From positions 1,857,501 through 1,921,500 of the forward strand of contig NZ_PDCM01000001.1 of the NCBI RefSeq assembly GCF_008634025.1: a stretch of DNA of 64,000 nucleotides, in the 5' to 3' direction. The notes under the pieces are model-generated. The model was not told the origin of the DNA, ran no database searches, and saw only the letters and a list, made by a program, of their open reading frames with translations. The stretch comes from Streptomyces albofaciens JCM 4342. Lineage in GTDB: Bacteria > Actinomycetota > Actinomycetes > Streptomycetales > Streptomycetaceae. Each line of letters begins with the position of its first letter. The stretch's first letter is position 1. Shown piece by piece: positions 20,431 to 29,374 of the stretch. The translations under genes and the position numbers were made by a program.

Positions 20431-20476
20431 CACGAACGCGGCCGGACCCCTGGGCAGGGGTCCGGCCGCGTTCGTG
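20431..20476. terminator. bidirectional terminator between uppS and zur
   Basis: A perfect 21-bp stem (CACGAACGCGGCC... / ...GGCCGCGTTCGTG) with a 4-nt loop between the convergent genes, able to work in both directions. Confidence 0.93.
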
Positions 20477-20490
20477 CGTCGTACGCCGCG

Positions 20491-20919
20491 TCAGGCGGAG
20501 CCTGCGGCCGCCTTGGCCGAGCACTCACCGCACGTACCGAAGATCTCGATGGTGTGCCCGACGTCCTGGAAGCCGTGCTCGGCGGCGATCTGGTCCGCCC
20601 ACTTCTCCACGGCCGGGCCCTCCACCTCGACGGCCTTGCCGCAGGTGCGGCAGACCAGGTGGTGGTGATGGTCGTCGGTGCTGCACCGGCGGTAGACGGC
20701 CTCGCCGTCGTTGGTCCGCAGCACGTCGACCTCACCGGCGTCGGCGAGGGACTGCAGCGTCCGGTAGACCGTCGTCAGCCCGACCGAGTCCCCCCGGTGC
20801 TTGAGCATGTCGTGCAGTTCCTGCGCGCTGCGGAACTCGTCCACCTCGTCCAGTGCCGCCGCCACGGCGGCCCGCTGCCGCGTCGCCCGGCCACGCACCG
20901 GAGATCCAGCGCTCGCCAC
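20491..20919 (-). CDS. zur: zinc uptake regulator Zur (Fur family)
   Basis: A 142-aa Fur-family repressor. Winged helix DEFRSAQELHDMLKHRG...GLTTVYRTLQSLADAG; metal site DDHHHHLVCRTCGKAVE; second CxxC pair CGEC near the C-terminus (structural zinc). Its neighbours are znuB, znuC and znuA, so the metal is zinc. GTG 20919 has GGGAGG 5 nt upstream; longer in-frame starts reach the znuB side without a ribosome site. Zur with zinc should bind the two operators in front of znuA and shut uptake off. Confidence 0.95.
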   Translation of the reverse strand: MASAGSPVRGRATRQRAAVAAALDEVDEFRSAQELHDMLKHRGDSVGLTTVYRTLQSLADAGEVDVLRTNDGEAVYRRCSTDDHHHHLVCRTCGKAVEVEGPAVEKWADQIAAEHGFQDVGHTIEIFGTCGECSAKAAAGSA

Positions 20920-21016
20920 CGTTGCCTCCCTAGGTCTCGGGACGTCCCCCTGCACATCAGTCCGGCCATTGTGCCAGGTGATGACCGGAGCCCGGGTGCA
21001 ACGCTTACGCATATCC

Positions 21017-21925
21017 CTACCCCTTGGCCCCCTGCACGCTGACATCGTCGCCGGGGGAGCGGCTGCCGGGCACGTCCAGACCACACTGCTTCGCGGCCTC
21101 CGCCGCGGCCCTCGCGCGCTTTCCGGCCAGCGGTGCGGCCAGCGCCGCCATCAGGGCGAAGACCGTGATGGCCAGCAGCACGATGCTCGCGCCGGGCGGC
21201 ACGTCCACGTAGAAGGAGAAGACCGTACCGGAGAGGGTGACGACGACCCCGATGGCGACGGACAGCGCGAGGGTCATCGCGAAGCCGCGGGTGGCCTGCT
21301 GCGCGGCGGCCACCGGCACCACCAGCAGCGCGCTGACCAGCAGCAGTCCGACGGCGCGCATCGCGACGGTGACGGTGAGCGCGGCGGTGACCGCGAGCAG
21401 CAGGTTCAGCCACCGCACCGGCAGGCCCATCACCCGCGCGAACTCCTCGTCCTGGCAGACGGCGAACAGCTGCCGGCGCAGGCCGAGCGTGACCGCCATC
21501 ACGAAGGCGGCCAGCACACAGGTGACCGTCACGTCCTCGGCGGAGACGCTGGTGATCGAGCCGAAGAGGTAGCTGGTCAGGTTGGCGGTGGAGCCGCCGG
21601 GCGCCAGGTTGATGATCAGCACGCCGCCGGCCATGCCGCCGTAGAAGAGCATCGCCAGCGCGATGTCGCCGCGGGTACGGCCCTTGGCGCGCACCAGCTC
21701 CATGACGATCGCGCCGAGCGCGGCGACCAGGACGGCCATCCACACGGGCGAGGTGCGCAGCAGGAAGCCCAGCGCGACACCGGTCAGCGCGACGTGCCCG
21801 ATGCCGTCGCCCATGATCGCCTGGCGGCGCTGGACGAGGTAGATGCCGACGGCCGGCGCGGTGACGCCGACCAGGAGGGCGGCGAGCAGCGCCCGCTGCA
21901 TGAAGGCGTAGTTCAGGAGGTCCAT
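21017..21925 (-). CDS. znuB: zinc ABC transporter permease ZnuB
   Basis: A 302-aa membrane subunit of the ABC-3 metal uptake family, with about 8 hydrophobic segments (ALLAALLVGVTAPAVGIYLV at the start) and the cytoplasmic coupling-helix region QRRQAIMGDGIGHVALTGVA near residues 32-51. It starts 16 nt after the znuC stop, in operon order znuA-znuC-znuB, with zur 97 nt further on. Confidence 0.95.
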   Translation of the reverse strand: MDLLNYAFMQRALLAALLVGVTAPAVGIYLVQRRQAIMGDGIGHVALTGVALGFLLRTSPVWMAVLVAALGAIVMELVRAKGRTRGDIALAMLFYGGMAGGVLIINLAPGGSTANLTSYLFGSITSVSAEDVTVTCVLAAFVMAVTLGLRRQLFAVCQDEEFARVMGLPVRWLNLLLAVTAALTVTVAMRAVGLLLVSALLVVPVAAAQQATRGFAMTLALSVAIGVVVTLSGTVFSFYVDVPPGASIVLLAITVFALMAALAAPLAGKRARAAAEAAKQCGLDVPGSRSPGDDVSVQGAKG

Positions 21926-21941
21926 GTCAGGTCAGTCCGTC

Positions 21942-22715
21942 TCAGGTCAGCAGCCCGGTGCGGACCGGCTCGGCGGCCGGGTCCGCGTGCGGGTGGACGT
22001 GGTCGTGGCCGGGCAGGGCGTGCTGGCCGACGGCCTCCGGGGGAGGCCCGTCGTGCACCACACAGCCGTCGCGCAGCACCACGGCGCGGTCGATCAGCGG
22101 CTCCAGCGGGCCCAGCTCGTGCAGCACGAGCAGGACGGTGGCGCCCGCCTCGACCTGCCCCCGCAGCGTCTCGGCCAGCACCTCCTGGCTGGCCAGGTCC
22201 ACCCCGGCCATCGGCTCGTCCATGATCAGCAGCTCCGGCGCGCCGACCAGCGCGCGGGCGATCAGCACCCGCTGGTGCTGGCCACCGGAGAGCGCCTCGG
22301 CGGAGTCCTTGGCGCGGTCCGCCATGCCCACCAGGTCCAGCGCCCGGTGGACGGCGTCCCGGTCGGCGCGGGAGGGCCACCTCAGCTTCGTACGGGCGAG
22401 CCGGCCGGACGCGACGATCTCGCGGACGGTGGCGGGCACGCCGCTCGCCGCGGTGGTGCGCTGGGGCACGTACCCGATGCGCGCCCAGTCCTTGAACCGG
22501 CGCTGCGGGGTGCCGAACAGCTCCAGCTCGCCGCTGGTCAGGGGCACCTGCCCGACCACGGCGCGTACGGCGGTGGACTTCCCGGAGCCGTTGGCCCCGA
22601 GCAGGGCCACCACCTCGCCCCGCCGTACGGTCAGGTCGACGCCGCGCAGGACGGGGCGCGCGCCGAGCGCCGCACCCGCCCCGCGCAGCGATATGACCGT
22701 TTCCTGGTCCTTCAT
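21942..22715 (-). CDS. znuC: zinc ABC transporter ATP-binding protein ZnuC
   Basis: A 257-aa ABC ATPase: Walker A GANGSGKST, signature LSGGQHQR, Walker B LLIMDEP and H-loop LVLHE. The C-terminus is histidine-rich (GHDHVHPHADP), a possible zinc-sensing or storage tail. It powers zinc import with ZnuB and ZnuA. There are 79 nt between it and znuA. Confidence 0.95.
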   Translation of the reverse strand: MKDQETVISLRGAGAALGARPVLRGVDLTVRRGEVVALLGANGSGKSTAVRAVVGQVPLTSGELELFGTPQRRFKDWARIGYVPQRTTAASGVPATVREIVASGRLARTKLRWPSRADRDAVHRALDLVGMADRAKDSAEALSGGQHQRVLIARALVGAPELLIMDEPMAGVDLASQEVLAETLRGQVEAGATVLLVLHELGPLEPLIDRAVVLRDGCVVHDGPPPEAVGQHALPGHDHVHPHADPAAEPVRTGLLT

Positions 22716-22794
22716 GGCCGCAACCTCCCGTCGTGCCGTACGTACCTGTCCCGCCGGGTGCCCGGCCGTCCGCCCCGCTGTGCCGCCCGCCCGG

Positions 22795-23793
22795 TCACTT
22801 GGCGCCGAGCGCCTTCTGGAGGGCGGCGAGGTTGGACTCCATGACCTGGACGTAGTCCCGGCCCGCGGACTTGTCGGTGATCCCCTCGATGGGGTCGAGC
22901 ACGGCGGTCTTGACGCCGAGGTCCTTGGCGAGGGTCTTGGCCATCGCCGGGCTGGCCAGCGTCTCGGAGAAGACCGTGTCGACGTGGTGGTCCCTGGCCA
23001 GCTTCTGCAGCTCCTTCATGCGGCTGCCGCTGACGTCGCCCGACTCGGGGTCGATGCCGCTGATGGACTCCTCGGTGAGGCCGTAGCGCTCGGCGAGGTA
23101 GCCGAAGGCGGCGTGGGTGGTGATGAAGGTGTCCGACTTCTTGTTCTTCAGCCCGTCCTCGAACTTCTTGTTCAGGTCGCCGAGCTTCTTGACCAGGTCG
23201 TCGGTGTTGCGGGCGTAGTCGGCCTGGTGGGCGGGGTCCGCGTCCGCGAAGGCCTTGCCGACGCCCTTGGCGACCTGGGAGAACTTCACCGGGTCGAGCC
23301 AGATGTGCGGGTCGTTGCCGTCCGCCTCGTGGTCGTGGCCCTCGTGGCCGTGCTCGTCGTGGTCCTCGTGCCCGGCGCCGTTGTCGCCGGTGGTGTGGTC
23401 GTGTCCGTCCACCTCGGAGCCGTGCTTCTTCAGCCGGGTCAGGGACGCGGCGTCGACGATGTGCTTCACACCGGACTGCTGGACGGCCTTGTCGATGGCG
23501 GGCTGGATGCCCTTGAGGTAGACGATCGCGTCCGACTCGCCGAGGTCGGCGGTCTGCCGGGCGGTGAGCTCCAGGTCGTGCGGCTCGGTGCCGGGCGAGG
23601 TCAGATCGGTGACCTTGACGTGGTCCTTGCCGATCTCCTTGGCCAGGAACTCCATCGGGTAGAACGACGCCGTCACGTTCAGCTTGCCGTCGGCCCGGCC
23701 CCCGCCGGAGTCGGAGCAGGCGGAGAGCGCGAGCATGCCGATCACGGAAGCTCCGGCTATGACGGCGGCGGGTATGTGACGTCGTACGTTCAT
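22795..23793 (-). CDS. znuA: zinc-binding lipoprotein ZnuA
   Basis: A 332-aa cluster A-I solute-binding lipoprotein. Signal peptide with lipobox LSAC near residue 25; a long His/Asp-rich loop (HDHTTGDNGAGHEDHDEHGH) near 125-150, typical of zinc (not manganese) binders; then NDPHIWLDP with a zinc-ligand histidine. It captures zinc outside the membrane for ZnuBC. The ATG at 23793 has no Shine-Dalgarno; the -10 hexamer 7 nt upstream suggests a leaderless mRNA. Two in-frame upstream ATGs lie inside the promoter and are rejected. Confidence 0.95.
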   Translation of the reverse strand: MNVRRHIPAAVIAGASVIGMLALSACSDSGGGRADGKLNVTASFYPMEFLAKEIGKDHVKVTDLTSPGTEPHDLELTARQTADLGESDAIVYLKGIQPAIDKAVQQSGVKHIVDAASLTRLKKHGSEVDGHDHTTGDNGAGHEDHDEHGHEGHDHEADGNDPHIWLDPVKFSQVAKGVGKAFADADPAHQADYARNTDDLVKKLGDLNKKFEDGLKNKKSDTFITTHAAFGYLAERYGLTEESISGIDPESGDVSGSRMKELQKLARDHHVDTVFSETLASPAMAKTLAKDLGVKTAVLDPIEGITDKSAGRDYVQVMESNLAALQKALGAK

Positions 23794-23830
23794 GACAGTC
23801 ATTTTCAACAAAAGTGGAAACGATTGTCAA
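23793..23830 (-). promoter_or_regulatory. znuA promoter with two Zur boxes
   Basis: -35 TTGACA (23825-23830, consensus) and -10 GAAAAT (23801-23806) are separated by 18 bp and point to a start at the znuA ATG. Two 15-bp imperfect palindromes overlap them: TGAAAATGACTGTCA (23793-23807) and TGACAATCGTTTCCA (23815-23829), both matching the Zur box type TGAAAATGATTTTCA, with centres 22 bp apart. Bound Zur would cover both hexamers and the start codon. Confidence 0.82.
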
Positions 23831-23990
23831 CAAAGGGTCCCTGGGTCGCCAGGCGGCGAACCGATTTGATCCGGGGGGCAGGCGCGCCGGTACCCTGAGC
23901 TATTCGCCCGCCCGTCTCCCGACCACCCCCACAAGGAGACGCAGGGCGCCGCTCCTATTAATCGTTCGTCGTCGCAATGAAGAGAGCACC

Positions 23991-25373
23991 GTGGCCGCCG
24001 ACAAGATCGACACAATCGTCAGCCTGAGCAAGCGCCGTGGCTTTGTATACCCGTGCAGTGAGATCTACGGCGGCCAGCGCGCCGCCTGGGACTACGGCCC
24101 GCTCGGCGTCGAGCTCAAGGAGAACATCAAGCGCCAGTGGTGGCGTTCCATGGTCACCTCGCGCGACGACGTGGTCGGTATCGACTCGTCGGTGATCCTG
24201 GCCCCCGAGGTCTGGGTGGCCTCCGGCCACGTCGCCACCTTCACCGACCCGCTGACCGAGTGCACCGCGTGCCACAAGCGGTTCCGCGCCGACCACCTGG
24301 AAGAGGCGTACGAGGCCAAGCACGGCCGCCTCCCCGAGAACGGCCTGGCCGACGTCAACTGCCCGAACTGCGGCAACAAGGGCCAGTTCACCGAGCCGAA
24401 GCAGTTCTCCGGCCTGCTCTCCACCCACCTCGGCCCGACCCAGGACAGCGGCTCGGTCGCCTACCTGCGCCCCGAGACCGCCCAGGGCATCTTCACCAAC
24501 TTCGCCCAGGTCCAGCAGACCTCCCGCAAGAAGCCGCCGTTCGGCATCGCGCAGATGGGCAAGTCCTTCCGCAACGAGATCACGCCCGGCAACTTCATCT
24601 TCCGCACCCGCGAGTTCGAGCAGATGGAGATGGAGTTCTTCGTCAAGCCGGGCGAGGACGAGCAGTGGCAGGAGTACTGGATGGAGCAGCGGTGGAACTG
24701 GTACCGCGACCTCGGCATCCGCGAGGAGAACATCCGCTGGTACGAGCACCCCGCCGAGAAGCTCTCGCACTACTCCAAGCGCACCGCTGACATCGAGTAC
24801 CGCTTCCAGTTCGGCGGCTCGGAGTGGGGCGAGCTGGAGGGCGTCGCCAACCGTACGGACTACGACCTGTCCTCGCACTCCAAGGCGTCCGGCCAGGACC
24901 TGTCGTACTTCGACCAGGAGGCCGGCGAGCGCTACACCCCGTACGTCATCGAGCCGGCGGCCGGTGTCGGCCGCGCCATGCTCGCCTTCATGCTCGACGC
25001 GTACACCGAGGACGAGGCGCCCAACGCCAAGGGCAAGATGGAGAAGCGCACGGTGCTGCGCCTCGACCACCGCCTGGCGCCGGTCAAGGTCGCGGTCCTG
25101 CCGCTGTCCCGCAACCCGCAGCTGTCGCCGAAGGCCAAGGGCCTGGCGGCCGACCTGCGCAAGAACTGGAACATCGACTTCGACGACGCGGGCGCCATCG
25201 GCCGCCGCTACCGCCGCCAGGACGAGATCGGCACGCCGTTCTGCGTCACCGTCGACTTCGACACCCTGGACGACAACGCGGTCACCGTGCGCGAGCGCGA
25301 CACGATGAAGCAGGAGCGGGTGTCGCTGGACCAGATCCAGTCGTACCTGGGCGGGCGTCTGCTCGGCTGCTGA
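23991..25373 (+). CDS. glyS: glycyl-tRNA synthetase (alpha2 type)
   Basis: A 460-aa class II synthetase that charges tRNA-Gly. Motif 2/3 features include [34 protein letters not shown], and the C-terminal anticodon-binding domain ([12 protein letters not shown]). Two zinc-type pairs, CTACHKRF and CPNCGNKG, lie near residues 85-130. GTG 23991 is the conserved start; a longer in-frame ATG runs through the znuA promoter and is rejected. I looked for a T-box in the 160 nt upstream and saw none. Confidence 0.96.
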   Translation: MAADKIDTIVSLSKRRGFVYPCSEIYGGQRAAWDYGPLGVELKENIKRQWWRSMVTSRDDVVGIDSSVILAPEVWVASGHVATFTDPLTECTACHKRFRADHLEEAYEAKHGRLPENGLADVNCPNCGNKGQFTEPKQFSGLLSTHLGPTQDSGSVAYLRPETAQGIFTNFAQVQQTSRKKPPFGIAQMGKSFRNEITPGNFIFRTREFEQMEMEFFVKPGEDEQWQEYWMEQRWNWYRDLGIREENIRWYEHPAEKLSHYSKRTADIEYRFQFGGSEWGELEGVANRTDYDLSSHSKASGQDLSYFDQEAGERYTPYVIEPAAGVGRAMLAFMLDAYTEDEAPNAKGKMEKRTVLRLDHRLAPVKVAVLPLSRNPQLSPKAKGLAADLRKNWNIDFDDAGAIGRRYRRQDEIGTPFCVTVDFDTLDDNAVTVRERDTMKQERVSLDQIQSYLGGRLLGC

Positions 25374-25405
25374 CCCTTCGCGGGGCGCCGCCGCACCGAC
25401 GGCCT

Positions 25406-25449
25406 CGAACGCCGGCCGGGCTGGAATCCTCCAGCCCGGCCGGCGTTCG
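25406..25449. terminator. glyS terminator
   Basis: A perfect 20-bp stem (CGAACGCCGGCC... / ...GGCCGGCGTTCG) with a 4-nt loop 33 nt after glyS; it can also serve the convergent gene at 25539. Confidence 0.92.
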
Positions 25450-25538
25450 TCCGTCCGCGCGGGGTCTCGCGTTTTCCGTGCGGGTTCCGTGTTTCCCGCG
25501 CGGAGGTCCGCTTCTCTCGCGCGGGGCCCCGCGCCGTC

Positions 25539-25946
25539 TCATCGGCGCGCCCGCGCCGCGAGCAGCGCGCAGAGCGCCGCCAGCGGCAGCTCCGCGCCGA
25601 CCGCCATGGCCAGGGCGCCCGCCAGCTCGCCGCCCGGCCCGGCCGTCGCCACGTCGACGCACGCGTCGGCGAGAAGCAGTACCACTGCTGCCGCCGCGGC
25701 GGCCCGGTGGCCGGGCCGCCCCGCCAGCAGCCGAGTGCCGACGGTCAGCAAGCACGCCGCCTCGACCGCGTCCAGCGCCACCCAGGCCGCCGCCTCAGCG
25801 GGCGGCAGCGTCCCCGCGAGGTACCCCATCCACGGCAGCAGGGCCAGCCCGGCGCCGGTCAGTACCCGGCCGGCCCACGTACGGCGGCTCGCCGCCAGGG
25901 TGAACGGACGCGTTCCACAAGGGGAGTTGAAGGCGAGGAGCGCCAT
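25539..25946 (-). CDS. small integral membrane protein
   Basis: A 135-aa protein with four hydrophobic, alanine-rich stretches and no domain I recognise. ATG 25946 has GAGGAG 5 nt upstream; the longer in-frame ORF crosses the divergent kinase promoter and is rejected. It sits divergent from the sensor kinase gene, which may hint at a link to that two-component system, but there is no direct support. Confidence 0.65.
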   Translation of the reverse strand: MALLAFNSPCGTRPFTLAASRRTWAGRVLTGAGLALLPWMGYLAGTLPPAEAAAWVALDAVEAACLLTVGTRLLAGRPGHRAAAAAAVVLLLADACVDVATAGPGGELAGALAMAVGAELPLAALCALLAARARR

Positions 25947-26124
25947 GGTCGGGCCTCTTCCGGGTGGTGACGAACCCGGCCTTCGGGTTCGTGATCCACT
26001 CTTCCGGCGCGGACGGCCGGGGTCAGTAACACCCGGGTCCGACCCGGGGTGGCACTGGTTGCACCCCCGGGGCGGAAACTGGCTGCATGGTCCGCCCGGC
26101 AGGCCGCCGCATACCGTACGGATC

Positions 26125-27336
26125 ATGACCCTTCCACCGCGGCTGCGCCGTGCACTCGTACGGGTGCGCCGCGATCTGCTCTTCCTCGCCGCCGGGGTGC
26201 CGCTGCACGGCATCCCGCCCCTGCTGTTCTGCTGGGCGTGCCTGCACCTCGCCGACATCCTGGGGCCGGGAACCACCTGGGGGACCCTCGGGCTGCCGAT
26301 CCCGGTGACGCTGCTCGTCATCGCCGCGTACGGCCTCACCGAGGCCCAGCGCTGGCGTTTCCGCGCGCTGTGCGGGGTGGACCTGCCAAGGTTGCGCTTT
26401 CGTGAGAGCAAGCGGCAGTGGGCCTACAACTGTCTGATCGGGCCCCTCTTCGGGCTGCTAGAAGCGCTCCTGCTCGCGGTGCTCGCGGCGGCCCTGACGG
26501 CGGCGACGAGCCTGCTGTGGGTCGAGGCGCTCGGGTGGGAGTGGCGGGTGAATCATTTCGGGGCCTGGACCCGGGCCGGGTACGCCACGGCCGCCGGCCT
26601 GCTGGTGCTGGCCGCCGTACCCGCCCTGGCCGGCGGCCTCGTACGGCTGGAGAACCTCGTCGGCCGGGCGGTGCTGCACGTCAGCCGGTCCGAGGAACTC
26701 CAGCGGAGGGTCGAGGACCTGACCACGAGCCGGGCCGGCGCGGTCGACGCCGCCGACGCCGAACGCCGCCGCATCGAACGCGATCTGCACGACGGCGCGC
26801 AGCAGCGGCTCGTCGCGCTCGCGCTGAACCTGGGCCTGGCCAAGGCCACGCTCAAGGACCTGCCGCCCGAGGCGCGGCAGGTCATCGACGAGGCGCACCG
26901 GGATGCCAAGGAGGCCATCGAGGAGCTGAACAGCCTGGTGCGCGGGCTGCACCCGGCCGTGCTGGACGAACTCGGCCTGGACGCCGCCCTGTCGGGCCTC
27001 GCGGCACGGGCGCCGCTGCCGGTGCGCCTGTGGACGGACCTGCCGGAGCGGGCCGCGCCGGCGGTCGAGGCGGTCGCCTACTTCGTCGTCTCCGAAGCGC
27101 TCAACAACGTGGCCAAGCACGCGGACGCGACCCGGGCCGAGGTGACGGTGACCCGGCTGGGGGAGATACTCCGGGTGGTCGTCTCCGACGACGGAGTGGG
27201 CGGTGCCGATCCGTCCGGGGGGAGCGGTGTGAAGGGGCTCGCCCAGCGCGTGCGCTCCGTGGACGGGGCGTTCCGGATGAGCAGCCCCGTCGGGGGCCCG
27301 ACCACCATGACCGTGGAGTTGCCGTGCACGACCTGA
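26125..27336 (+). CDS. sensor histidine kinase (NarL-type partner)
   Basis: A 403-aa kinase. The N-terminal half has about four membrane segments of the putative streptomycete sensor domain. The dimerisation/phosphoacceptor motif is ERRRIERDLHDGAQQRLVAL (HisKA_3, phosphorylated His in DLHDGAQ), and the ATPase domain carries SEALNNVAKHA and DDGVGG. Start ATG 26125 has TACCGT (26112-26117) 7 nt upstream and no Shine-Dalgarno. Its 3' end overlaps the response-regulator start by 13 nt, so the two are coupled. The signal is unknown. Confidence 0.92.
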   Translation: MTLPPRLRRALVRVRRDLLFLAAGVPLHGIPPLLFCWACLHLADILGPGTTWGTLGLPIPVTLLVIAAYGLTEAQRWRFRALCGVDLPRLRFRESKRQWAYNCLIGPLFGLLEALLLAVLAAALTAATSLLWVEALGWEWRVNHFGAWTRAGYATAAGLLVLAAVPALAGGLVRLENLVGRAVLHVSRSEELQRRVEDLTTSRAGAVDAADAERRRIERDLHDGAQQRLVALALNLGLAKATLKDLPPEARQVIDEAHRDAKEAIEELNSLVRGLHPAVLDELGLDAALSGLAARAPLPVRLWTDLPERAAPAVEAVAYFVVSEALNNVAKHADATRAEVTVTRLGEILRVVVSDDGVGGADPSGGSGVKGLAQRVRSVDGAFRMSSPVGGPTTMTVELPCTT

Positions 27337-27989
27337 CACCCGCCGTACGCCGCGCCGTGATCGCCGAGGACTCCGTCCTGCTGCGGGTCGGCCTGGTGAA
27401 GGTGCTGGAGACGGCCGGGTTCGAGGTGGCCGCCGAGGTGGGGGACGCGCAGGCGCTGCTGACGGCGATGGCGGAGCACCGTCCCGACCTCGCGGTGGTG
27501 GACGTACGGATGCCGCCCGGCTTCACGGACGAGGGGGTGCGCGCGGCGCTGGAGATCCGGGAGCGGTGGCCGGACACCGCCGTACTGATGCTGTCCCAGT
27601 ACGTGGAGGAACGGTACGCCGCCCACCTCCTTGCCTCGAACACCAGCGGTATCGGCTATCTGCTGAAGCAGCGCGTCGCCGATGTCGAGGAGTTCATCGA
27701 GGCGCTGCGCCGGGTCGCGGACGGTGGCACGGCACTGGACCCGCAGGTGGTGGCCCAGCTGCTGGTACGGCGGCGGAGCGATCCGCTGGAGCGGCTGACC
27801 GAACGCGAACGGGAGGTCCTGGCGCTGATGGCCGAGGGCCGTTCCAACGCGGGCATCGCCGGGGCCCTGGTGGTGAGCGAGTCCGCGGTGGCGAAGCACA
27901 TCAACAACATCCTGGCGAAGCTGGATCTGCCGAAGGCGGACGCGGATCATCGGCGGGTGCTGGCGGTGTTGCGGTTCTTGGGGGTGTGA
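27324..27989 (+). CDS. LuxR/NarL-family response regulator
   Basis: A 221-aa regulator. The receiver domain has IAEDSVLLRVGL and phosphoacceptor Asp in LAVVDVRMPPG; the output domain is a LuxR helix-turn-helix (LTEREREVLALMAEGRSNAGIAGAL ... ESAVAKHINNILAKL, written here in parts). GTG 27324 overlaps the kinase gene. It is the cognate partner of that kinase. It is convergent with the Uma2 gene, with 12 nt between. Confidence 0.93.
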   Translation: MHDLTPAVRRAVIAEDSVLLRVGLVKVLETAGFEVAAEVGDAQALLTAMAEHRPDLAVVDVRMPPGFTDEGVRAALEIRERWPDTAVLMLSQYVEERYAAHLLASNTSGIGYLLKQRVADVEEFIEALRRVADGGTALDPQVVAQLLVRRRSDPLERLTEREREVLALMAEGRSNAGIAGALVVSESAVAKHINNILAKLDLPKADADHRRVLAVLRFLGV

Positions 27990-28001
27990 GGGGCGGCGTC
28001 C

Positions 28002-28625
28002 CTACTCGTCCTCGTCGTCGCGGAGGGCGTCGAGGAAGTCCGCCGTATCGAGCTGACAATCGAAGGGGGCGGGAATGTGCAGTGTCTCGCCGAACGCGAC
28101 GGTGTCGCGTTTGACGTAACCCTCCTCGCTCGGCTCCCAGAACACACTGGCCATCTCGTCCAGCATGTCCAGCAGCAGATACACCGGCACCCCGGATGTC
28201 CCGTACACCCGGAGCTTGTCCTTCCAGTCCTGGTCACGCGTCGAGGGGGAGGTCAGTTCGACGGCCAGCGAAAGCGCCTCGCGATCGAGGAAATGCCCCC
28301 GCCGCCTTCCCTTGAACGCGCTCGCGGCGGCGGCGTACAGGTCCGGCCCATAACATCGTTCCTGCTCGGGGAAAGCGACCAGGTTGGGGGCCATTGCGAT
28401 GCGGTGCGCCGCAGGAACGTGCGGCCTCAGCTGCATCTCGATCGACTGCATGATGGGCGTGTAGCAGAGCAGCGACCACGGCGACATGACGATCTTTCCC
28501 CCGATGATTTCCGCCCGGTAGCCGTCGGGCACGTCCATGCTCAGGACGGTGCGGCAGAGCTCCTGGAAGCCTGCCGAGCCGTGGGGGACATCTATGATCG
28601 TCGGTCGTTCGAGCATCTCTGTCAT
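28002..28625 (-). CDS. Uma2-family (PD-(D/E)XK fold) protein
   Basis: A 207-aa member of the Uma2 family, abundant in streptomycetes and predicted to have a restriction-endonuclease-like fold. Candidate active-site residues are in CYGPDLYAAAA, LAVELTSPSTRDQDWKDK (Asp, Glu and Lys). The biological role of the family is unclear. ATG 28625 is preceded by GAGAAGGG. A larger reading frame fuses it to the upstream TetR gene's antisense frame and is rejected. Confidence 0.82.
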   Translation of the reverse strand: MTEMLERPTIIDVPHGSAGFQELCRTVLSMDVPDGYRAEIIGGKIVMSPWSLLCYTPIMQSIEMQLRPHVPAAHRIAMAPNLVAFPEQERCYGPDLYAAAASAFKGRRRGHFLDREALSLAVELTSPSTRDQDWKDKLRVYGTSGVPVYLLLDMLDEMASVFWEPSEEGYVKRDTVAFGETLHIPAPFDCQLDTADFLDALRDDEDE

Positions 28626-28699
28626 GATGCGCCCTTCTCGCGAAGTGAGCCAGCCGACACACAGCGTAGTGGGCGCCACTGACAGTCGCCGCCGAACAG

Positions 28700-29284
28700 T
28701 CAAACCGCCAGGCCCCGCAACACCAACTCCACCACCGCCTCCATCGCCTCCTCGATCCCCGTCTTCGCCCACTCCGCCGCGTAGCACGGGTCGTGGAAGC
28801 GGCCGGTCGCGTCGAAGACGGCCCGCGCACGCACCGCCGAGTCGCCCGGCGCGAACGCGCCCTGTTCGATGCCGTCGAGGATGATCGCCGCCAACTGGCC
28901 GGTCAGGTCGGCGACATGGCGCTCCACCACGCCGCCGCTCTCGCCGACCAGCGTCATGTAGGTCGCGAACAGTTCGGGGTCGTCGCCCGCCTTGTGCTGC
29001 TTCGCGGTGAACAGCGCGCGCACCCAGCGGCGCAGCCGCTCCGGCGCCGGGCCGTCCTCGGCGACGATGGCCTGGAGCTGCTTGCTCGTACGGTCCAGCC
29101 AGCGCTGCGTGACCGCCTCGCGCAGCGCCGTCTTCGTACGGAAGTGGCGGTAGACGCTGCCGTGGCTGACGCCCAGCGCGCGCGCCACGTCCACGACGGT
29201 CGCCTTGGCCGGGCCGTAGCGGCGCAGGACGTCCTCGGTGGCTTCGAGGATGCGTTCGGGGGTCAGGGTCTCGGCGGGTGGCAT
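28700..29284 (-). CDS. TetR-family regulator
   Basis: A 194-aa TetR repressor: helix-turn-helix TVVDVARALGVSHGSVYRHF at about residues 28-47, then a helical ligand-binding domain with a C-terminal YAAEWAKTGIEEAMEAVVEL segment. It lies 90 nt downstream of an aldo-keto reductase gene on the same strand, so it may control that gene. Confidence 0.9.
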   Translation of the reverse strand: MPPAETLTPERILEATEDVLRRYGPAKATVVDVARALGVSHGSVYRHFRTKTALREAVTQRWLDRTSKQLQAIVAEDGPAPERLRRWVRALFTAKQHKAGDDPELFATYMTLVGESGGVVERHVADLTGQLAAIILDGIEQGAFAPGDSAVRARAVFDATGRFHDPCYAAEWAKTGIEEAMEAVVELVLRGLAV

Positions 29285-29374
29285 GAGGGCGTACGGCCTT
29301 TCCGGTCGGGGACACCGCGCGGGGGCGTCCTGGTACGGACCGTACCCGGACGTCCCCGCGCGCGCCGCAAGCGG

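Noticed and set aside
23831..23990. T-box riboswitch before glyS
   Set aside because: No specifier stem-loop and no AGGGTGGNACCGCG motif.
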